From the NCBI GenBank assembly GCA_947588745.1, contig CANPYW010000001.1:62001-126000 (forward strand): a stretch of DNA of 64,000 nt, written 5' to 3'. This document shows positions 1 through 11,053 of the stretch, piece by piece (the stretch's first letter is position 1; every line of letters starts with the position of its first letter). The notes below the pieces were generated by a model. It was not told the origin of the DNA and did not search any database. It worked only from the letters and a program-made list of their open reading frames with translations. This DNA is from Candidatus Gastranaerophilales bacterium. Its GTDB lineage: Bacteria > Cyanobacteriota > Vampirovibrionia > Gastranaerophilales > Gastranaerophilaceae. The position numbers were made by a program, and so were the translations under genes.

Positions 1-358
1 CTTGATATTTACATTGCTGTTTATTTTCCATACACATTTTTGCTTGTATAGAATATGATGTGAGTTTTGGAACAGAATTTATTTGTACCACCTTATCAAA
101 TGCCTCATGTGCTTCTGTTTTCATTGAAATTTTCATATAGGCATTACCTAAATAATACCATGCAACAACATTCGACGGATCTTCTTCCAAATATATTCTT
201 AAATCCGATATGCAACCTAAATAATTTCCTTCTTTATACTCGCTAATTGCGTCCTTTATCATGCTCACATCTTGAGAGGAGGCTGCAGCCGCATATTGCA
301 TCGTCATTAAAGATACCATCACAGCTATCACAAAACTGAATTTTACAAACCTTTTCAT
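1..358 (-). CDS. Secreted TPR-repeat protein, C-terminus cut by window edge
   Basis: The reading frame starts at ATG 358-356 and runs open off the left edge (119 codons visible). It begins with a Sec signal peptide: MKRF, a hydrophobic core, then an Ala-rich stretch YAAAASS as the likely cleavage site. Residues about 40-115 read as tetratricopeptide repeats (YKEGNY, then AWYYLGNAYMKI, then EAHEAFDKVVQI). TPR domains bind partner proteins, so an exported scaffold or envelope-assembly role is likely, but no specific function can be given. Upstream (359-617) is very AT-rich and holds the promoter of the divergent HTH gene. Confidence 0.75.
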   Translation of the reverse strand, partial: MKRFVKFSFVIAVMVSLMTMQYAAAASSQDVSMIKDAISEYKEGNYLGCISDLRIYLEEDPSNVVAWYYLGNAYMKISMKTEAHEAFDKVVQINSVPKLTSYSIQAKMCMENKQQCKYQ

Positions 359-573
359 CTTTTATCCTCTGATTATTTCTTAAATCTATCTTTATATAAT
401 TTGCATTATATAAATTATATACCCAAATTTATAAAAATATCTATACTATAAATATTATAGCAAACTTTTTTATAATTTTGCTCCTAATACTCATTTTATA
501 CTAAATTAATATTTTTTTTCATTCATTAAAATGAATTATTGCACAAATATTATGTTAACTTTTGTAACATGTG

Positions 574-584
574 TATAATATAAT
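574..584 (+). promoter_or_regulatory. Putative -10 region for the small HTH gene
   Basis: Two overlapping perfect TATAAT boxes lie at 574-579 and 579-584, about 35-45 bases before the start codon at 618. No good -35 box is visible (weak TTAACT at 555-560), so the promoter call is tentative in this AT-rich stretch. Confidence 0.35.
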
Positions 585-617
585 ATATATTTGTTGAACA
601 ATTTTTGCGGAGGATTT

Positions 618-848
618 ATGAAAATTAAAATTAAAGAAACTGCTAAATTAAAAAAAGGCTGGAGTTTATATAAACTTGCAAAAGTTTTAAATCTTCCGCA
701 GCAAACTGTTTATTCGTGGGCAAACGGACGCACTCAGCCTTCTTATGAAAATATGGACAGACTCTGCGAAACATTATCCTGTTCTATCGGAGAATTATTT
801 GAAGCCGAACCGGTTCAGCAGAAATTAAATCTGGCAGTTAACCAATAA
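618..848 (+). CDS. Small XRE/Cro-type HTH DNA-binding protein
   Basis: A 76-aa protein made almost entirely of one helix-turn-helix domain. SLYKLAKVLNLPQQTVYSWA gives helices 2 and 3, and MDRLCETLSCSIGELF is the closing segment typical of the Cro/C1 family. I chose ATG 618 rather than an upstream in-frame TTG at 591 because GGAGGA sits 5 bases before it. It probably acts as a stand-alone repressor or activator. It has no partner toxin gene, phage gene or partner domain nearby, so its targets are unknown. It is transcribed towards, but not with, the minus-strand gene that ends at 853. Confidence 0.8.
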   Translation: MKIKIKETAKLKKGWSLYKLAKVLNLPQQTVYSWANGRTQPSYENMDRLCETLSCSIGELFEAEPVQQKLNLAVNQ

Positions 849-852
849 TTAA

Positions 853-1317
853 CTAACTGTTTCGTAAAAATGTTTGTACTTTGGTATTCATTGATTCTTC
901 TTTGATTTTCCATTCCCCTTTACTATCTTTGCCTACTATAAAATAAGCCGGTACTTTATAATCACTTGTAGACGGTGTTCTCATTGCAACAATTTTATAG
1001 TCTTTACCATGCGGAAATATCTTTATATTTGAATAATAGTTCTTATACTTTCTTAATTTCATCAATTTTGTTGAACGCTTAGCTTCCGATTTATACCTTT
1101 CTAACGGTATATTTACAGCTTGCTGTGTTCCGTCGTCTTTTTCAACCACCCTTATTATCTTCGCATCATCAGTATAATAATTAAAATACCCGTTGTCATA
1201 ACTGTTTGCGGCTGTTACGTATTGATTAAAAAACTGTTCCACATCATCAGTTTCACTAGCTTTCACGCCTAACCCTATTACAATCAGCAACATTAATATA
1301 AATAAATTCCTTTTCAT
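853..1317 (-). CDS. Secreted NTF2/SnoaL-like small protein
   Basis: A 154-aa protein with a clear Sec signal peptide (MKRNLFILMLLIVIGLGVKA, cut near residue 20). The mature part begins with an acidic helix (VEQFFNQYVTAANSYD) and ends with a strand pair around YFIVGKDSKGEWKIKEE. That order of helices and curved sheet resembles the NTF2-like/SnoaL-like/DUF4440 fold, which is used for ligand binding or as a protein module. I see no catalytic signature. It stands alone between two plus-strand genes. The fold assignment is by pattern only. Confidence 0.6.
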   Translation of the reverse strand: MKRNLFILMLLIVIGLGVKASETDDVEQFFNQYVTAANSYDNGYFNYYTDDAKIIRVVEKDDGTQQAVNIPLERYKSEAKRSTKLMKLRKYKNYYSNIKIFPHGKDYKIVAMRTPSTSDYKVPAYFIVGKDSKGEWKIKEESMNTKVQTFLRNS

Positions 1318-1477
1318 AATTTCTCCATATCAATAATTCTTAAACACAAATCACTGATATTTTTATCGAAATTATTATCTCTTTCATCCGTTAACAGATT
1401 AATACTTCGTTACATATTATCAATTTTTATCTCTGATTTTTCTTTTTTTAATAGCAACTACAAAAAAAGGAGTCCGC

Positions 1478-1915
1478 ATGAATAATATCCCCAATGAAAC
1501 CCTTCCTGCAATCAGAAACAAACAGGAACTTACTGTACTTCCAAAAAGAAGTAAAGCTGTCGTTATAAGCCAATCGACGGATACTTTTAATCCTAAACCT
1601 AAAATCACTGTTCAAGGATATGCCGCAGCAGGACTGGGTGCAGCAGGATTTGCCGGCTCCGTTTATAAACTATCAAAAGGGGTTATTGAAAAAGGTACAA
1701 ATTGGATTGAAAAAGAAATCACCAATTATTTTCGTGAAATGGGTAAAAATTACAAAGGACTTCCTAACGGTTTAAAAGTTAATTCAAAATATTTTGGTGC
1801 GGGAATTGCCGCAATCGCAGCTGGTCTTTTATTCTTTAAAGATTCCGATAAAGACGGACAACTGGATATTTTAGAAGCCGGCAACAAATTTGCCAATCCA
1901 GATTCTGGCAATTAA
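1478..1915 (+). CDS. Unknown protein with two Gly/Ala membrane-like segments and a calcium-loop motif
   Basis: A 145-aa protein whose start at 1478 is preceded by an AAAAAAAGGAG ribosome binding site. It has no N-terminal signal peptide. Two Gly/Ala-rich hydrophobic stretches (about residues 48-62 and 107-122) could be membrane hairpins. Directly after the second comes DSDKDGQLDILEAG, which matches the DxDxDG(x)D(x2)E spacing of an EF-hand/dockerin-type calcium loop, present as a single copy near the C-terminus. I do not recognise the family. The gene ends 63 bases before rpoC2, which is convergent, with a shared terminator between them. Confidence 0.6.
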   Translation: MNNIPNETLPAIRNKQELTVLPKRSKAVVISQSTDTFNPKPKITVQGYAAAGLGAAGFAGSVYKLSKGVIEKGTNWIEKEITNYFREMGKNYKGLPNGLKVNSKYFGAGIAAIAAGLLFFKDSDKDGQLDILEAGNKFANPDSGN

Positions 1916-1930
1916 TAATTTTATAAATAA

Positions 1931-1962
1931 AAACAGCTTGCAGATTTGCAAGCTGTTTTTTT
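1931..1962. terminator. Bidirectional intrinsic terminator
   Basis: A 12-bp perfect stem (AAACAGCTTGCA at 1931-1942, TGCAAGCTGTTT at 1947-1958) with a GATT loop, followed by a T-run on the plus strand and by an A-run on its other side. It therefore can end both the plus-strand gene at 1915 and the minus-strand rpoB-rpoC1-rpoC2 operon. Confidence 0.9.
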
Positions 1963-1977
1963 ATTGAAGTTGATTTT

Positions 1978-4900
1978 CTACTCGATTGTATAATCGGTTA
2001 ATTCAGGTGTGCCAAACATACCCTCGATTTCTTCAAGAATTGCAGACGGCTTTCTTGCATTATTTTTTTCAGCTGCTCTTTTCTGTGCTTCTCTGTCTTT
2101 TTCTTCCGATGCATTTGTTAAATGATAGAAACCTGTACCGGCAGGTATTAATCTACCGATTATAACATTTTCTTTCAATCCTCTTAACAAATCACGTTTT
2201 CCTTCAACAGCCGCTTCAGTTAGAATTCTGGTTGTTTCCTGGAATGATGCTGCGGATATAAAACTTTCAGTATTCAAACTTGCTTTTGTTATACCTAACA
2301 ATACAGGTTCAAAAGTAGCTTCCTGTCCGCCTGCTTCTTTAACAGCAGCATTTTCTTGTTCTACAATCTTATATTCCAAAAATTCTCCGGGTAATAACTT
2401 TGTATCACCAGATTCTATAATCTTAACTTTCTTTGTCATCTGACGTACAATAACTTCAACGTGTTTATCAGCAATATCAACACCCTGTGAACGATATACT
2501 CTCTGTACTTCATCCACTAAATATTGTTGAGCAGCCTCAACACCGTTTAATCTTATAACATCATGCGGATTTAAAGGCCCACCCGTTAAAGGTTGTCCTA
2601 CTTTTATTTCTTGTCCGTCAGCTACTATTAGATTTGAATCTATAGAATATTTAACTTCTTGACGACCCAAATCACCATTCAAGAATAAACGGGGAACATC
2701 ATCTTCAATTTCTATTTCAGCCTTGCCCGCATACTCTGCAACTACTGCAGAATCTTTGGATTTTCTTGCTTCTAGCAATTCTTCAACACGAGGCAAACCT
2801 TGTACGATATCACCTGTTTTTTGTCTTTCGAATACCAATGTAGCAATCATATCACCTCTGTTTACAAGCGAACCGTTTGCTACTTGAAGCATTGTTCCAG
2901 GGCTAATTAAGTACGGACGTCCGACTCTTAATGTAATTGCATCTTTATCGACTTTAACTACCAGCCCTGAAATAGGAGAAGTTTCTCCGCTTTGCGAAAT
3001 TACAGTATCCATTTTGACCAATTGTGCTTCTTTTACTATCGGTTTTGATTTTAAAGGAATTTTGGTTTCGCAATTTTCTGATACCAACAATAATCTTCTT
3101 ACATCCTGATTATTATCTTTTATACTTGCTACAGCATCATTTATTGCAAGCACTTGAGTTTTAGCAACAGGTGTTTTCGGGTCAATAATCTGACCTTCCG
3201 TTACAAGAAGCTCTGTTTGCATGGAAGCTGCAGACGTATTTTCATTATCTCTTCTTACTATCAATGTTTCAAGAACAACAATTTTTAAATTGTTATTATC
3301 GTCAAGCTCTACCAGACCCTTTAAATGACTTAGGTATCCATCCATCTGAAGAACTAAACTTGTTCTTGTTAACACACTGCCGTCTAAATTTCTGACTCTT
3401 GCACCATCTTTAAATTGAAGCTGTGTTACCGGAACTAATTCAATTGCTTCATCTGTTGAATTAAATTTAATTGAAACATCTTTAGTATCGATTTTGAATT
3501 TCTGAATAGGTCTTACAAGTATTTGCACCGGCTGATTAGAAATAGATTTTTCATCTAATGAAACAACACCTAAATCTGCTTCTAAGTCATCGATATCTTC
3601 TTCTATTGTATCTTTCTCATTATCTAAAATTGTTACAATAGAATCCTCTTTAACTGTAATTTTTGGTGCGATTTCAGTACCCGCAGATACAACCTCGCCT
3701 TCATATACTTTTAATTCACTAATACTGCTTAAGTTGTATATAGCCCCCGGTCTGATTATAACCTCGTGTATCATATCATTAAATTCTTTAATCTCTACAA
3801 TACCGTCTATATGAGCATATAAGTCTTTAACTACCTCAGTTCCTGCGGTTACAAAAGTACCAGACTCAACCATTTTTAAGGAAGAATCCTTATTTACTTG
3901 ATGAATTTCATCAGGAATAAATATAACTTCACCAGGTTTTGTTATAATTTGATTTTCATCAACTTCAACACCGTTATATCTTATTTCTCCGCTTGACGGA
4001 ACAGTATATTCTTCATCTATCAATTCGGCAATAATCATACCGCTTTCAACTACAGTATCGATAGGAGCTTTTACAATATATTTTTCCCCTGTTTCATCAA
4101 CCGTCCAAATTTGTTCTTTTTTAGTCTGTTCAAAAGAAGCATTGGCTGCGGTAATTGAAGCTATAACAATTGTTAACTCTTTACCTTGTACTATTTTTTT
4201 GATTTTTTTACCGTCGAATTTTACATCCTCGACTTGTAAATTGTCACCAATTCTTACTTCACCGCCGTGTTCTGAAATAATATGAATTTCAGCAAGTTTA
4301 TCACCCTGCTTAACAGCTTTTCCGTTTTGAACTAGTATTGTAGAACCTCCGGGAAGGTTATATACATCACCGCCCAATACCCATACAATACCGTTTTTAT
4401 TTGCGGTTCTTGAAATATTACCTTGTCTGTCTTTCTTTTCGTCCGCAATGAAATCTTCAAATACAATTTCACCCGATAAATCAGACGTAATATCTTTTGT
4501 AGCTTTTTCTGTCAAACGGCTGCCGTCACCGCCCGAAGCAGGTTCATAAACGGCAATTTTATCACCTTTTTTAATTTCCTGCCCCTCATGAACATATAAT
4601 ATTGCACCTGACGGTATATGATATTTCTTTGATTTATTGCCTTTAATTTCCAAATCAGATTCTTGAAGAGTAATAGCTACATTATCACCATGTCTTGTTC
4701 TTTGATCTCTTGTAAATACTTTATTTGCAACTTTACCGTCAATATCTGCAATAATTTCTTTCATAGCACCGGCACCTTTAAATACACCGCCCGTATGGAA
4801 AGTTCTCATTGTTAATTGTGTACCCGGTTCACCGATTGACTGAGCGGCAATAATACCAATAGCTTCACCGATATCTACAAGCTTTTGCGTAGTCATTGCC

Positions 4901-5826
4901 CAGCCGTAACATTTTTGGCATATACCGTATTCCAATTCACAAGTCAATGGTGAACGAACGAGCAATTTATGCAAATCTAAAGGTTTAATTTTTCTTATAT
5001 CGTTTCTGTCAATTGTCGTATTAGCCGGAATTACAACATTGCCTTCTTTATCTTGAATATCCTCGGCAATCGTTCTTCCAAGCAATCTTTCCGTTAACGG
5101 AGCAACTATTTTTTCACCGTCAGAAATATCAGTCATAACAATACCTTTATGCGTACCGCAATCATGATCTCTGATTATTACATCTTGAGCTACGTCAACC
5201 AAACGCCTTGTTAAATATCCGGAGTCTGCTGTTTTTAAAGCAGTATCAACAAGTCCTTTTCTTGCACCGTATGAAGAAATGATATATTCCGTTACAGACA
5301 AACCTTCTTTGAAGTTTGACTTAATAGGTAAGTCGATAATCTGACCTTGTGCATCAGCCATCAAACCTCTCATACCAACCAGCTGTGATACCTGCGAAAC
5401 ATTACCTCTTGCACCTGAAAATGCCATCATATATACAGGATTTAATCTGTCAAAATTTTCGATAACCCTTGCTGTGAGTTTGGATGTTGTTTCAGACCAA
5501 GTATCTATAACTTTAGTATATCTTTCTACTTCGGTTATATCACCTTTTAAATATCTGTGAGTTGATTTTTCAATTTCCTTCTCAGCTTCATTTAAAAGCT
5601 CTTTTTTATCTTCCGGTACGGATAAATCTGCAATAGATATTGTAGTACCGGATTTTGTAGCATATTTATATCCTAAATTTTTAAGATTATCAGCTAAATT
5701 TGCAGTCTTAGCTCCGCCAAATTCCAGATATACTTGAGCCAATAATTTATTAATAGACTTTTTATTCACCTGTTCATTGATGAAATCAAAAGACTTTTTT
5801 GTATTTTTATGTGCTATTGTATCCAT
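1978..5826 (-). CDS. rpoC2: RNA polymerase subunit beta' (C-terminal part, cyanobacterial RpoC2 type)
   Basis: A 1282-aa protein corresponding to the C-terminal half of bacterial beta'. Near the N-terminus are NPVYMMAFSGARGN and QLVGMRGLMAD, then Cys residues of the second zinc site (HDCGTHKG, then CELEYGICQKC at about 300). The trigger-loop start TMRTFHTGG is at about 345. The C-terminal core resumes near residue 1010 with GDIVQGLPRVEELLEARK. The roughly 650 residues between are barrel-sandwich-like repeats that match the position and size of the cyanobacterial SI3 insertion. It starts 22 bases after rpoC1 with its own AAGGATGAG ribosome binding site, so the break is a true gene split. A shared terminator follows. 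Confidence 0.97.
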   Translation of the reverse strand: MDTIAHKNTKKSFDFINEQVNKKSINKLLAQVYLEFGGAKTANLADNLKNLGYKYATKSGTTISIADLSVPEDKKELLNEAEKEIEKSTHRYLKGDITEVERYTKVIDTWSETTSKLTARVIENFDRLNPVYMMAFSGARGNVSQVSQLVGMRGLMADAQGQIIDLPIKSNFKEGLSVTEYIISSYGARKGLVDTALKTADSGYLTRRLVDVAQDVIIRDHDCGTHKGIVMTDISDGEKIVAPLTERLLGRTIAEDIQDKEGNVVIPANTTIDRNDIRKIKPLDLHKLLVRSPLTCELEYGICQKCYGWAMTTQKLVDIGEAIGIIAAQSIGEPGTQLTMRTFHTGGVFKGAGAMKEIIADIDGKVANKVFTRDQRTRHGDNVAITLQESDLEIKGNKSKKYHIPSGAILYVHEGQEIKKGDKIAVYEPASGGDGSRLTEKATKDITSDLSGEIVFEDFIADEKKDRQGNISRTANKNGIVWVLGGDVYNLPGGSTILVQNGKAVKQGDKLAEIHIISEHGGEVRIGDNLQVEDVKFDGKKIKKIVQGKELTIVIASITAANASFEQTKKEQIWTVDETGEKYIVKAPIDTVVESGMIIAELIDEEYTVPSSGEIRYNGVEVDENQIITKPGEVIFIPDEIHQVNKDSSLKMVESGTFVTAGTEVVKDLYAHIDGIVEIKEFNDMIHEVIIRPGAIYNLSSISELKVYEGEVVSAGTEIAPKITVKEDSIVTILDNEKDTIEEDIDDLEADLGVVSLDEKSISNQPVQILVRPIQKFKIDTKDVSIKFNSTDEAIELVPVTQLQFKDGARVRNLDGSVLTRTSLVLQMDGYLSHLKGLVELDDNNNLKIVVLETLIVRRDNENTSAASMQTELLVTEGQIIDPKTPVAKTQVLAINDAVASIKDNNQDVRRLLLVSENCETKIPLKSKPIVKEAQLVKMDTVISQSGETSPISGLVVKVDKDAITLRVGRPYLISPGTMLQVANGSLVNRGDMIATLVFERQKTGDIVQGLPRVEELLEARKSKDSAVVAEYAGKAEIEIEDDVPRLFLNGDLGRQEVKYSIDSNLIVADGQEIKVGQPLTGGPLNPHDVIRLNGVEAAQQYLVDEVQRVYRSQGVDIADKHVEVIVRQMTKKVKIIESGDTKLLPGEFLEYKIVEQENAAVKEAGGQEATFEPVLLGITKASLNTESFISAASFQETTRILTEAAVEGKRDLLRGLKENVIIGRLIPAGTGFYHLTNASEEKDREAQKRAAEKNNARKPSAILEEIEGMFGTPELTDYTIE

Positions 5827-5848
5827 GTTATTCTCATCCTTAATTTTA

Positions 5849-7567
5849 TTATGATGCTAATATTGCATTTCTAACAGTTTCATTGAAGATTATTCTTCCG
5901 ACGGTAGTTATAAATCTTTCACCATGTTCATCACGAACCGTTATTCTGTCGTGTAGCTTAATTACACCTGTTTCGTGAGCGGCTATAGCATCTTCAAAAC
6001 TGTAGAAGTATTTCATTTTTTCATCATCTGATTCTTCATCCATCAATGTTAGGTAATACATACCTAAAACCATATCTTGTGAAGCAGCTATAATCGGCTT
6101 ACCTGTTGCAGGAGCCAATATGTTATTTGTTGCTAACATCAACATTCTGGCTTCTGTTTGAGCTTCTATTGATAGAGGTACATGCACTGCCATCTGGTCA
6201 CCATCGAAGTCGGCATTAAATGCTGTACATACCAACGGATGAAGCTGAATAGCTCTACCTTCAACCAAAACTGGTTCAAAAGCTTGAATACCTAATCTAT
6301 GAAGCGTTGGAGCACGATTTAATAATACAGGATGTCCTTGAATTACTTCTTCCAATATATCCCATACAACCGCTTCCGACCTTTCGATTTTTTTCTTGGC
6401 AGATTTTATATTTTGTACAAAACCACGTTCAATTAACTTGTTAACAACAAACGGTTTAAACAATTCAATAGCCATTTCTTTTGGCAAACCACACTGATTT
6501 AATTTCAGCATAGGGCCTACAACAATTACTGAACGACCAGAATAATCAACACGTTTACCTAACAAGTTTTGTCTGAAACGTCCTTGTTTACCTTCAATTA
6601 TATTACTTAAAGATTTCAACGGTCTGTTACTTGGCCCAACAACTGTGCGTCCTCTTCTGCCGTTATCTATTAAAGAATCGACAGCTTCTTGAAGCATTCT
6701 TTTTTCATTTCTTACAATAATCTCAGGTGCACCCATTTCTAACAATCTTAATAAACGATTGTTTCTGTTAATTACACGTCTGTATAAATCGTTCAAATCT
6801 GAAGTTGCAAATCTTCCGCCGTCCAATTGAACCATAGGTCTTAAATCGGGCGGTGTAACGGGTAATACATCCATTATCATCCAAGTAGGTTCTGTATTAC
6901 TTTCAATTAAGGACTCAACTAATCTCAATCTTTTTATTAATTTCGCCTTTCTTTGAACAGACCCCGGTAAACCAGACAATTCACCTCTTATTGATTCAGC
7001 CATTTCTTGAAGTGATATTTCACCCAATAATTCTTTGATTGCCTCAGCACCTATTCCCACTTTCAGTTGAGAATCTTCATGTTCCATTACATAATCATCG
7101 TACTCTTCTTCCGATAATAACTGGTATTTTTTGAATTCACTATCAGCAGGATCAATAACTACGTAATTATTAAAATATATAACTTGTTCTAAATCTTTTA
7201 ACGTCATGTCCAAAAGAAGTCCCAAATAACTTGGTATTCCCTTTAAAAACCATATATGACTAACAGGAGCAGCTAACTTTATATGCCCCATTCTGTGGCG
7301 TCTTACTTTTGAGTCAGTAACTTCAACACCGCAGCGTTCACAGATTATACCTTTATGTCTTACTCTTTTATACTTACCGCAGTAACATTCCCAGTCTTTT
7401 GTAGGCCCGAATATTCTCTCGCAAAATAAACCGTCCCTCTCCGGTTTTAAAGTACGATAGTTTATTGTTTCAGGTTTTGTTACTTCTCCATACGACCATT
7501 TAAGCACACGTTCGGGGGAAGCTATGCTTATTCGTATATAATCAAAATAATCTATACTTGTAGACAA
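5849..7567 (-). CDS. rpoC1: RNA polymerase subunit gamma (N-terminal part of beta', RpoC1)
   Basis: A 572-aa protein, the N-terminal half of beta'. It has the first zinc finger [20 protein letters not shown] (about residues 70-90). The clamp and switch regions include [17 protein letters not shown], and [13 protein letters not shown] follows. The catalytic magnesium loop [16 protein letters not shown] carries the three invariant Asp. It stops after [14 protein letters not shown], the same point where cyanobacterial RpoC1 ends. It is the middle gene of rpoB-rpoC1-rpoC2, with 69 bases to rpoB and 22 to rpoC2. Confidence 0.97.
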   Translation of the reverse strand: MSTSIDYFDYIRISIASPERVLKWSYGEVTKPETINYRTLKPERDGLFCERIFGPTKDWECYCGKYKRVRHKGIICERCGVEVTDSKVRRHRMGHIKLAAPVSHIWFLKGIPSYLGLLLDMTLKDLEQVIYFNNYVVIDPADSEFKKYQLLSEEEYDDYVMEHEDSQLKVGIGAEAIKELLGEISLQEMAESIRGELSGLPGSVQRKAKLIKRLRLVESLIESNTEPTWMIMDVLPVTPPDLRPMVQLDGGRFATSDLNDLYRRVINRNNRLLRLLEMGAPEIIVRNEKRMLQEAVDSLIDNGRRGRTVVGPSNRPLKSLSNIIEGKQGRFRQNLLGKRVDYSGRSVIVVGPMLKLNQCGLPKEMAIELFKPFVVNKLIERGFVQNIKSAKKKIERSEAVVWDILEEVIQGHPVLLNRAPTLHRLGIQAFEPVLVEGRAIQLHPLVCTAFNADFDGDQMAVHVPLSIEAQTEARMLMLATNNILAPATGKPIIAASQDMVLGMYYLTLMDEESDDEKMKYFYSFEDAIAAHETGVIKLHDRITVRDEHGERFITTVGRIIFNETVRNAILAS

Positions 7568-7636
7568 TTTATTATCTCCTTAATATTTTCTTTAAAGTTT
7601 ATGCTCAAGCTTAATTTTTCATACAGCTATTGCAAA

Positions 7637-10600
7637 TTATTCCTTGAATGAGCTTTGCGTATCTAAAAAGTTAATATTTAACAGCTCTGAATCGATATCA
7701 GAAAGAATTCTCTTTGGAGCAGTCTTTCTTAAATCATCTGTATCTGACATTAAATCAACTTCTTCACCGCTCTTTTTCGCTACAGATATATCCAAACCAA
7801 TACTTTGTAACTCTCTTACAAGTACTTTAAATGATTCGGGAATACCCGGACGAGGTATATTATCACCTTTAACGATTGCTTCATAAGCTCTTGAACGACC
7901 GTTAACATCATCAGATTTTATTGTTAACATTTCTTGCAGAGTATAAGCTGCACCGTAAGCTTCCAACGCCCAAACTTCCATTTCGCCAAATCTCTGACCG
8001 CCGAATTGAGCTTTTCCACCCAACGGTTGTTGAGTTACCAATGAGTATGGGCCTGTGCTTCTTGCGTGGATTTTATCGTCTACTAAGTGAACTAATTTTA
8101 AGAAGTATGTAATACCGACAGATACAGGTCTATCAAACGGTTCACCGGTTCTACCGTCGTAAAGTTGAACTTTACCGTCTTCGCCAACCCAATCACATCC
8201 GGATTCTTTTATACCTCTTAATAACTCATATTTTGTAGATATTTCAGATTTATTTTCACCGTACATCTCATCAAAAGAAGGTGCTTCGTAATAATTTCCG
8301 GTCAAATACGAAGCTAAACCAAGCAAACATTCGTAAGTTTGACCGACATTCATACGAGAAGGTACGCCCAGAGGGTTCAATACAATATCAACAGGAGTTC
8401 CGTCAGGTAAAAACGGCATATCTTCTTTAGGTAATATTCTTGAAACTATACCTTTGTTGCCGTGACGTCCTGCGAGTTTATCACCTACAGAAACCTTACG
8501 TTTTTGAGCTATATAAACCTTAATTAATGTATTAGCTCCGGGTAAAAGTTCATCACCTTTCTCTCGGTCGAATACTTTTACATCGACTACACGACCGCCT
8601 TCACCATGAGGAACTCTTAATGAATTATCTTTTACATCTCTTGCTTTTTCAGCAAATATTGCTCTTAATAATTTTTCTTCGGGAGGATGTTCAGACTCAC
8701 CTTTTGGTGTAACTTTTCCTACCAATATATCATCTGCATAAACTCTTGCACCAATTCTTACAATTCCTCTTTCATCCAAATGTCTTAAAGAATCTTCAGA
8801 TACATTAGGAACTTCCCTTGTAATTTCTTCAGGGCCAAGCTTTGTTTGTCTTGCTTCTATTTCTAATTTTTCTATATGCAAAGAAGTAAATACATCATCA
8901 TATACACATCTTTCACTTAAAAGGATGGCATCTTCAAAGTTATATCCTTCCCAGGGCATATAAGCAACCAATACATTCTTACCTAATGAAAGCTCACCGT
9001 AATGAGTTGAAGCACCATCGGCAATAACATCGCCAGCCTTAACTTCATCTCCTTCTGATACAATCGGCTTCTGGTCTATACAAGTATCCTGATTACTTCT
9101 TACATACTTCATCAACGGATATTTATAAAGCTTGCCGGATTTATCTTTTATCCATATTTCTTCACCGACAACTTTTACAACCGTACCGTCAACATCTGAT
9201 ACAACAACCATACAAGAGTCTTTTGCTGCTCTTTTTTCAAGTCCGGTAGCAACCACAGGTCTATCAGTAATTAAAAGAGGTACAGCCTGACGTTGCATGT
9301 TTGAACCCATTAATGCTCGGTTGGCATCATCATGTTCAATGAACGGAATAACAGATGTAGCAACAGAGATAACCTGTATAGGTGATACACCCATATAGTC
9401 AACCCTTTTGGATTCACCCATTGTAAATTCAGATTTATAACGGATTGGTACGTATTGAGCTTTTATACTTCTGTCTTCATTTAGTGTCAAATCAGAAGGT
9501 GCAACACGGAAGTTTTCTTCTTCATCCGCACTCATATAATGAACTTCATTTGTAACAACACCGTCTTTAACGACGAAATAAGGTGTTTCTATAAATCCGT
9601 ATTCGTTAACCCTTGCGTGTGTAGCCAAAGAACCTATCAAACCTGCATTCGGACCTTCCGGAGTTTCAATAGGACATATTCTTCCGTAATGAGAAGGGTG
9701 AATATCACGAACGGCAAACCCCGCTCTTTCTCTTACCAAACCACCGGGGCCTAATGCCGATATACGTCTTTTATGAGTTAATTCTGATAACGGATTAACC
9801 TGATCCATAAATTGAGATAACTGTGACGAACCGAAAAATTCTTTTAATGAAGCAACTAACGGCTTTGTATTTAACAAATTCAAAGGAGTCAAAGTTTCGG
9901 AATTTTGAAGTGTCATTCTTTCTTTTACAATTCTCTCAATTCTCGAAAGACCAACTCTGAATTGGTTTTGTAATAATTCGCCTACGCTGCGTATTCTTCT
10001 GTTACCCAAATGGTCAATATCATCACAACTTCCTTCATCGTATGTTAAGTTTATTAAATATTCAACAGCTGCAACTAAATCTTGAATTGTCAAAGTTCTT
10101 TGTGTTTCAGCTATATTTAAGTTCAATTTCTTGTTTAATTTATAACGGCCAACTCTGCCTATATCATATTTCTTATCATCAAAAAATCTGGCTTCAATAA
10201 TCGAACGTCCACCCGCAGCAGAAGCAGGATCACCAGGTCTTAACTTTTTATATACTTCAATTAATGCGTCATCGGTAGTTTCAGCCGTATCTTTTTCCAA
10301 TGTTTTTTTCAAAAATTCAAAGTGAGTAAATAAAGTTTCCATTTCAGAAACAGTAATGCCCAATGCTTTTAATAATGTCGTAGCTAAAATTTTTCTGTTT
10401 TTATCGATTTTAATATATATAACATCATTAGCATCAGTTTCAATTTTCATCCAAGCACCTCTGTTAGGAATCAAAGTTGCATTGAATAATCTTTTACCTG
10501 TCGGAGAAATTTCACGTTTATAATATATTCCTGGAGAACGTACAATCTGTGATACAACTACACGTTCGGCACCGTTTACAATAAATGTACCTTTGTTTGT

Positions 10601-10951
10601 CATTGTAGGAATATCACCAATATATACTTCCTGTTCTTTTATTTCACCGGTATCACGATTTACTAAACGAACCATTACTCTTAATTGTTTTGCATAAGTA
10701 GCATCGTGAATTCTTGCTTCTTCCAATGAATACTTAGGATTATCAAATGTATAATTCGGAAGAAAATGTAATTCTAACCTGCCCGTATAGTCTTTAATAG
10801 GAGAATAAGAAAGAAATTCTTCTTTCAATCCTTCTTTTAAAAACCACTCAAATGACTTTTTCTGAATTTCGATTAAATCCGGTAAATCATCCAATCTTGT
10901 TTTTGGCATGCCCATCGGAGTTATTCTTTCAGAATACTTTTTCTTTAACAT
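7637..10951 (-). CDS. rpoB: RNA polymerase subunit beta
   Basis: A 1104-aa beta subunit, the compact length usual in Cyanobacteria (Escherichia coli has 1342). The rifampicin pocket reads [20 protein letters not shown] then [10 protein letters not shown]. It is followed by [15 protein letters not shown], and further on by [23 protein letters not shown] and [18 protein letters not shown], all hallmark beta motifs. Asp, His and Ser at the three main rifampicin-resistance sites are wild type. The start has GAGAGGTG five bases upstream. The usual rplJ-rplL genes are not in front of it. Instead a leader of about 95 bases and a promoter at 11054-11081 precede it. Confidence 0.98.
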   Translation of the reverse strand: MLKKKYSERITPMGMPKTRLDDLPDLIEIQKKSFEWFLKEGLKEEFLSYSPIKDYTGRLELHFLPNYTFDNPKYSLEEARIHDATYAKQLRVMVRLVNRDTGEIKEQEVYIGDIPTMTNKGTFIVNGAERVVVSQIVRSPGIYYKREISPTGKRLFNATLIPNRGAWMKIETDANDVIYIKIDKNRKILATTLLKALGITVSEMETLFTHFEFLKKTLEKDTAETTDDALIEVYKKLRPGDPASAAGGRSIIEARFFDDKKYDIGRVGRYKLNKKLNLNIAETQRTLTIQDLVAAVEYLINLTYDEGSCDDIDHLGNRRIRSVGELLQNQFRVGLSRIERIVKERMTLQNSETLTPLNLLNTKPLVASLKEFFGSSQLSQFMDQVNPLSELTHKRRISALGPGGLVRERAGFAVRDIHPSHYGRICPIETPEGPNAGLIGSLATHARVNEYGFIETPYFVVKDGVVTNEVHYMSADEEENFRVAPSDLTLNEDRSIKAQYVPIRYKSEFTMGESKRVDYMGVSPIQVISVATSVIPFIEHDDANRALMGSNMQRQAVPLLITDRPVVATGLEKRAAKDSCMVVVSDVDGTVVKVVGEEIWIKDKSGKLYKYPLMKYVRSNQDTCIDQKPIVSEGDEVKAGDVIADGASTHYGELSLGKNVLVAYMPWEGYNFEDAILLSERCVYDDVFTSLHIEKLEIEARQTKLGPEEITREVPNVSEDSLRHLDERGIVRIGARVYADDILVGKVTPKGESEHPPEEKLLRAIFAEKARDVKDNSLRVPHGEGGRVVDVKVFDREKGDELLPGANTLIKVYIAQKRKVSVGDKLAGRHGNKGIVSRILPKEDMPFLPDGTPVDIVLNPLGVPSRMNVGQTYECLLGLASYLTGNYYEAPSFDEMYGENKSEISTKYELLRGIKESGCDWVGEDGKVQLYDGRTGEPFDRPVSVGITYFLKLVHLVDDKIHARSTGPYSLVTQQPLGGKAQFGGQRFGEMEVWALEAYGAAYTLQEMLTIKSDDVNGRSRAYEAIVKGDNIPRPGIPESFKVLVRELQSIGLDISVAKKSGEEVDLMSDTDDLRKTAPKRILSDIDSELLNINFLDTQSSFKE

Positions 10952-11053
10952 TCATTCACCTCTCGTTATGTGGTGTACTACAACTATATATAAAACTCTT
11001 TATTTATCGCTTTTTAGAAGCAAATTTTGCATAGAAATCTGCACCATTATAAA

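Noticed and set aside
1420-1608. Minus-strand ORF overlapping the calcium-loop protein
   Set aside because: It lies antisense to a gene with a good ribosome binding site and shows no protein pattern beyond hydrophobic shadow residues.
5827-5848. rpoC interrupted by a frameshift or sequencing error
   Set aside because: The break is at the known cyanobacterial split point, each part has its own start, stop and ribosome binding site, and both sides keep full motifs.
9539-9754. Plus-strand ORFs inside rpoB, rpoC, mfd and other genes
   Set aside because: They are antisense shadows of well-conserved genes, without ribosome binding sites or recognisable domains.
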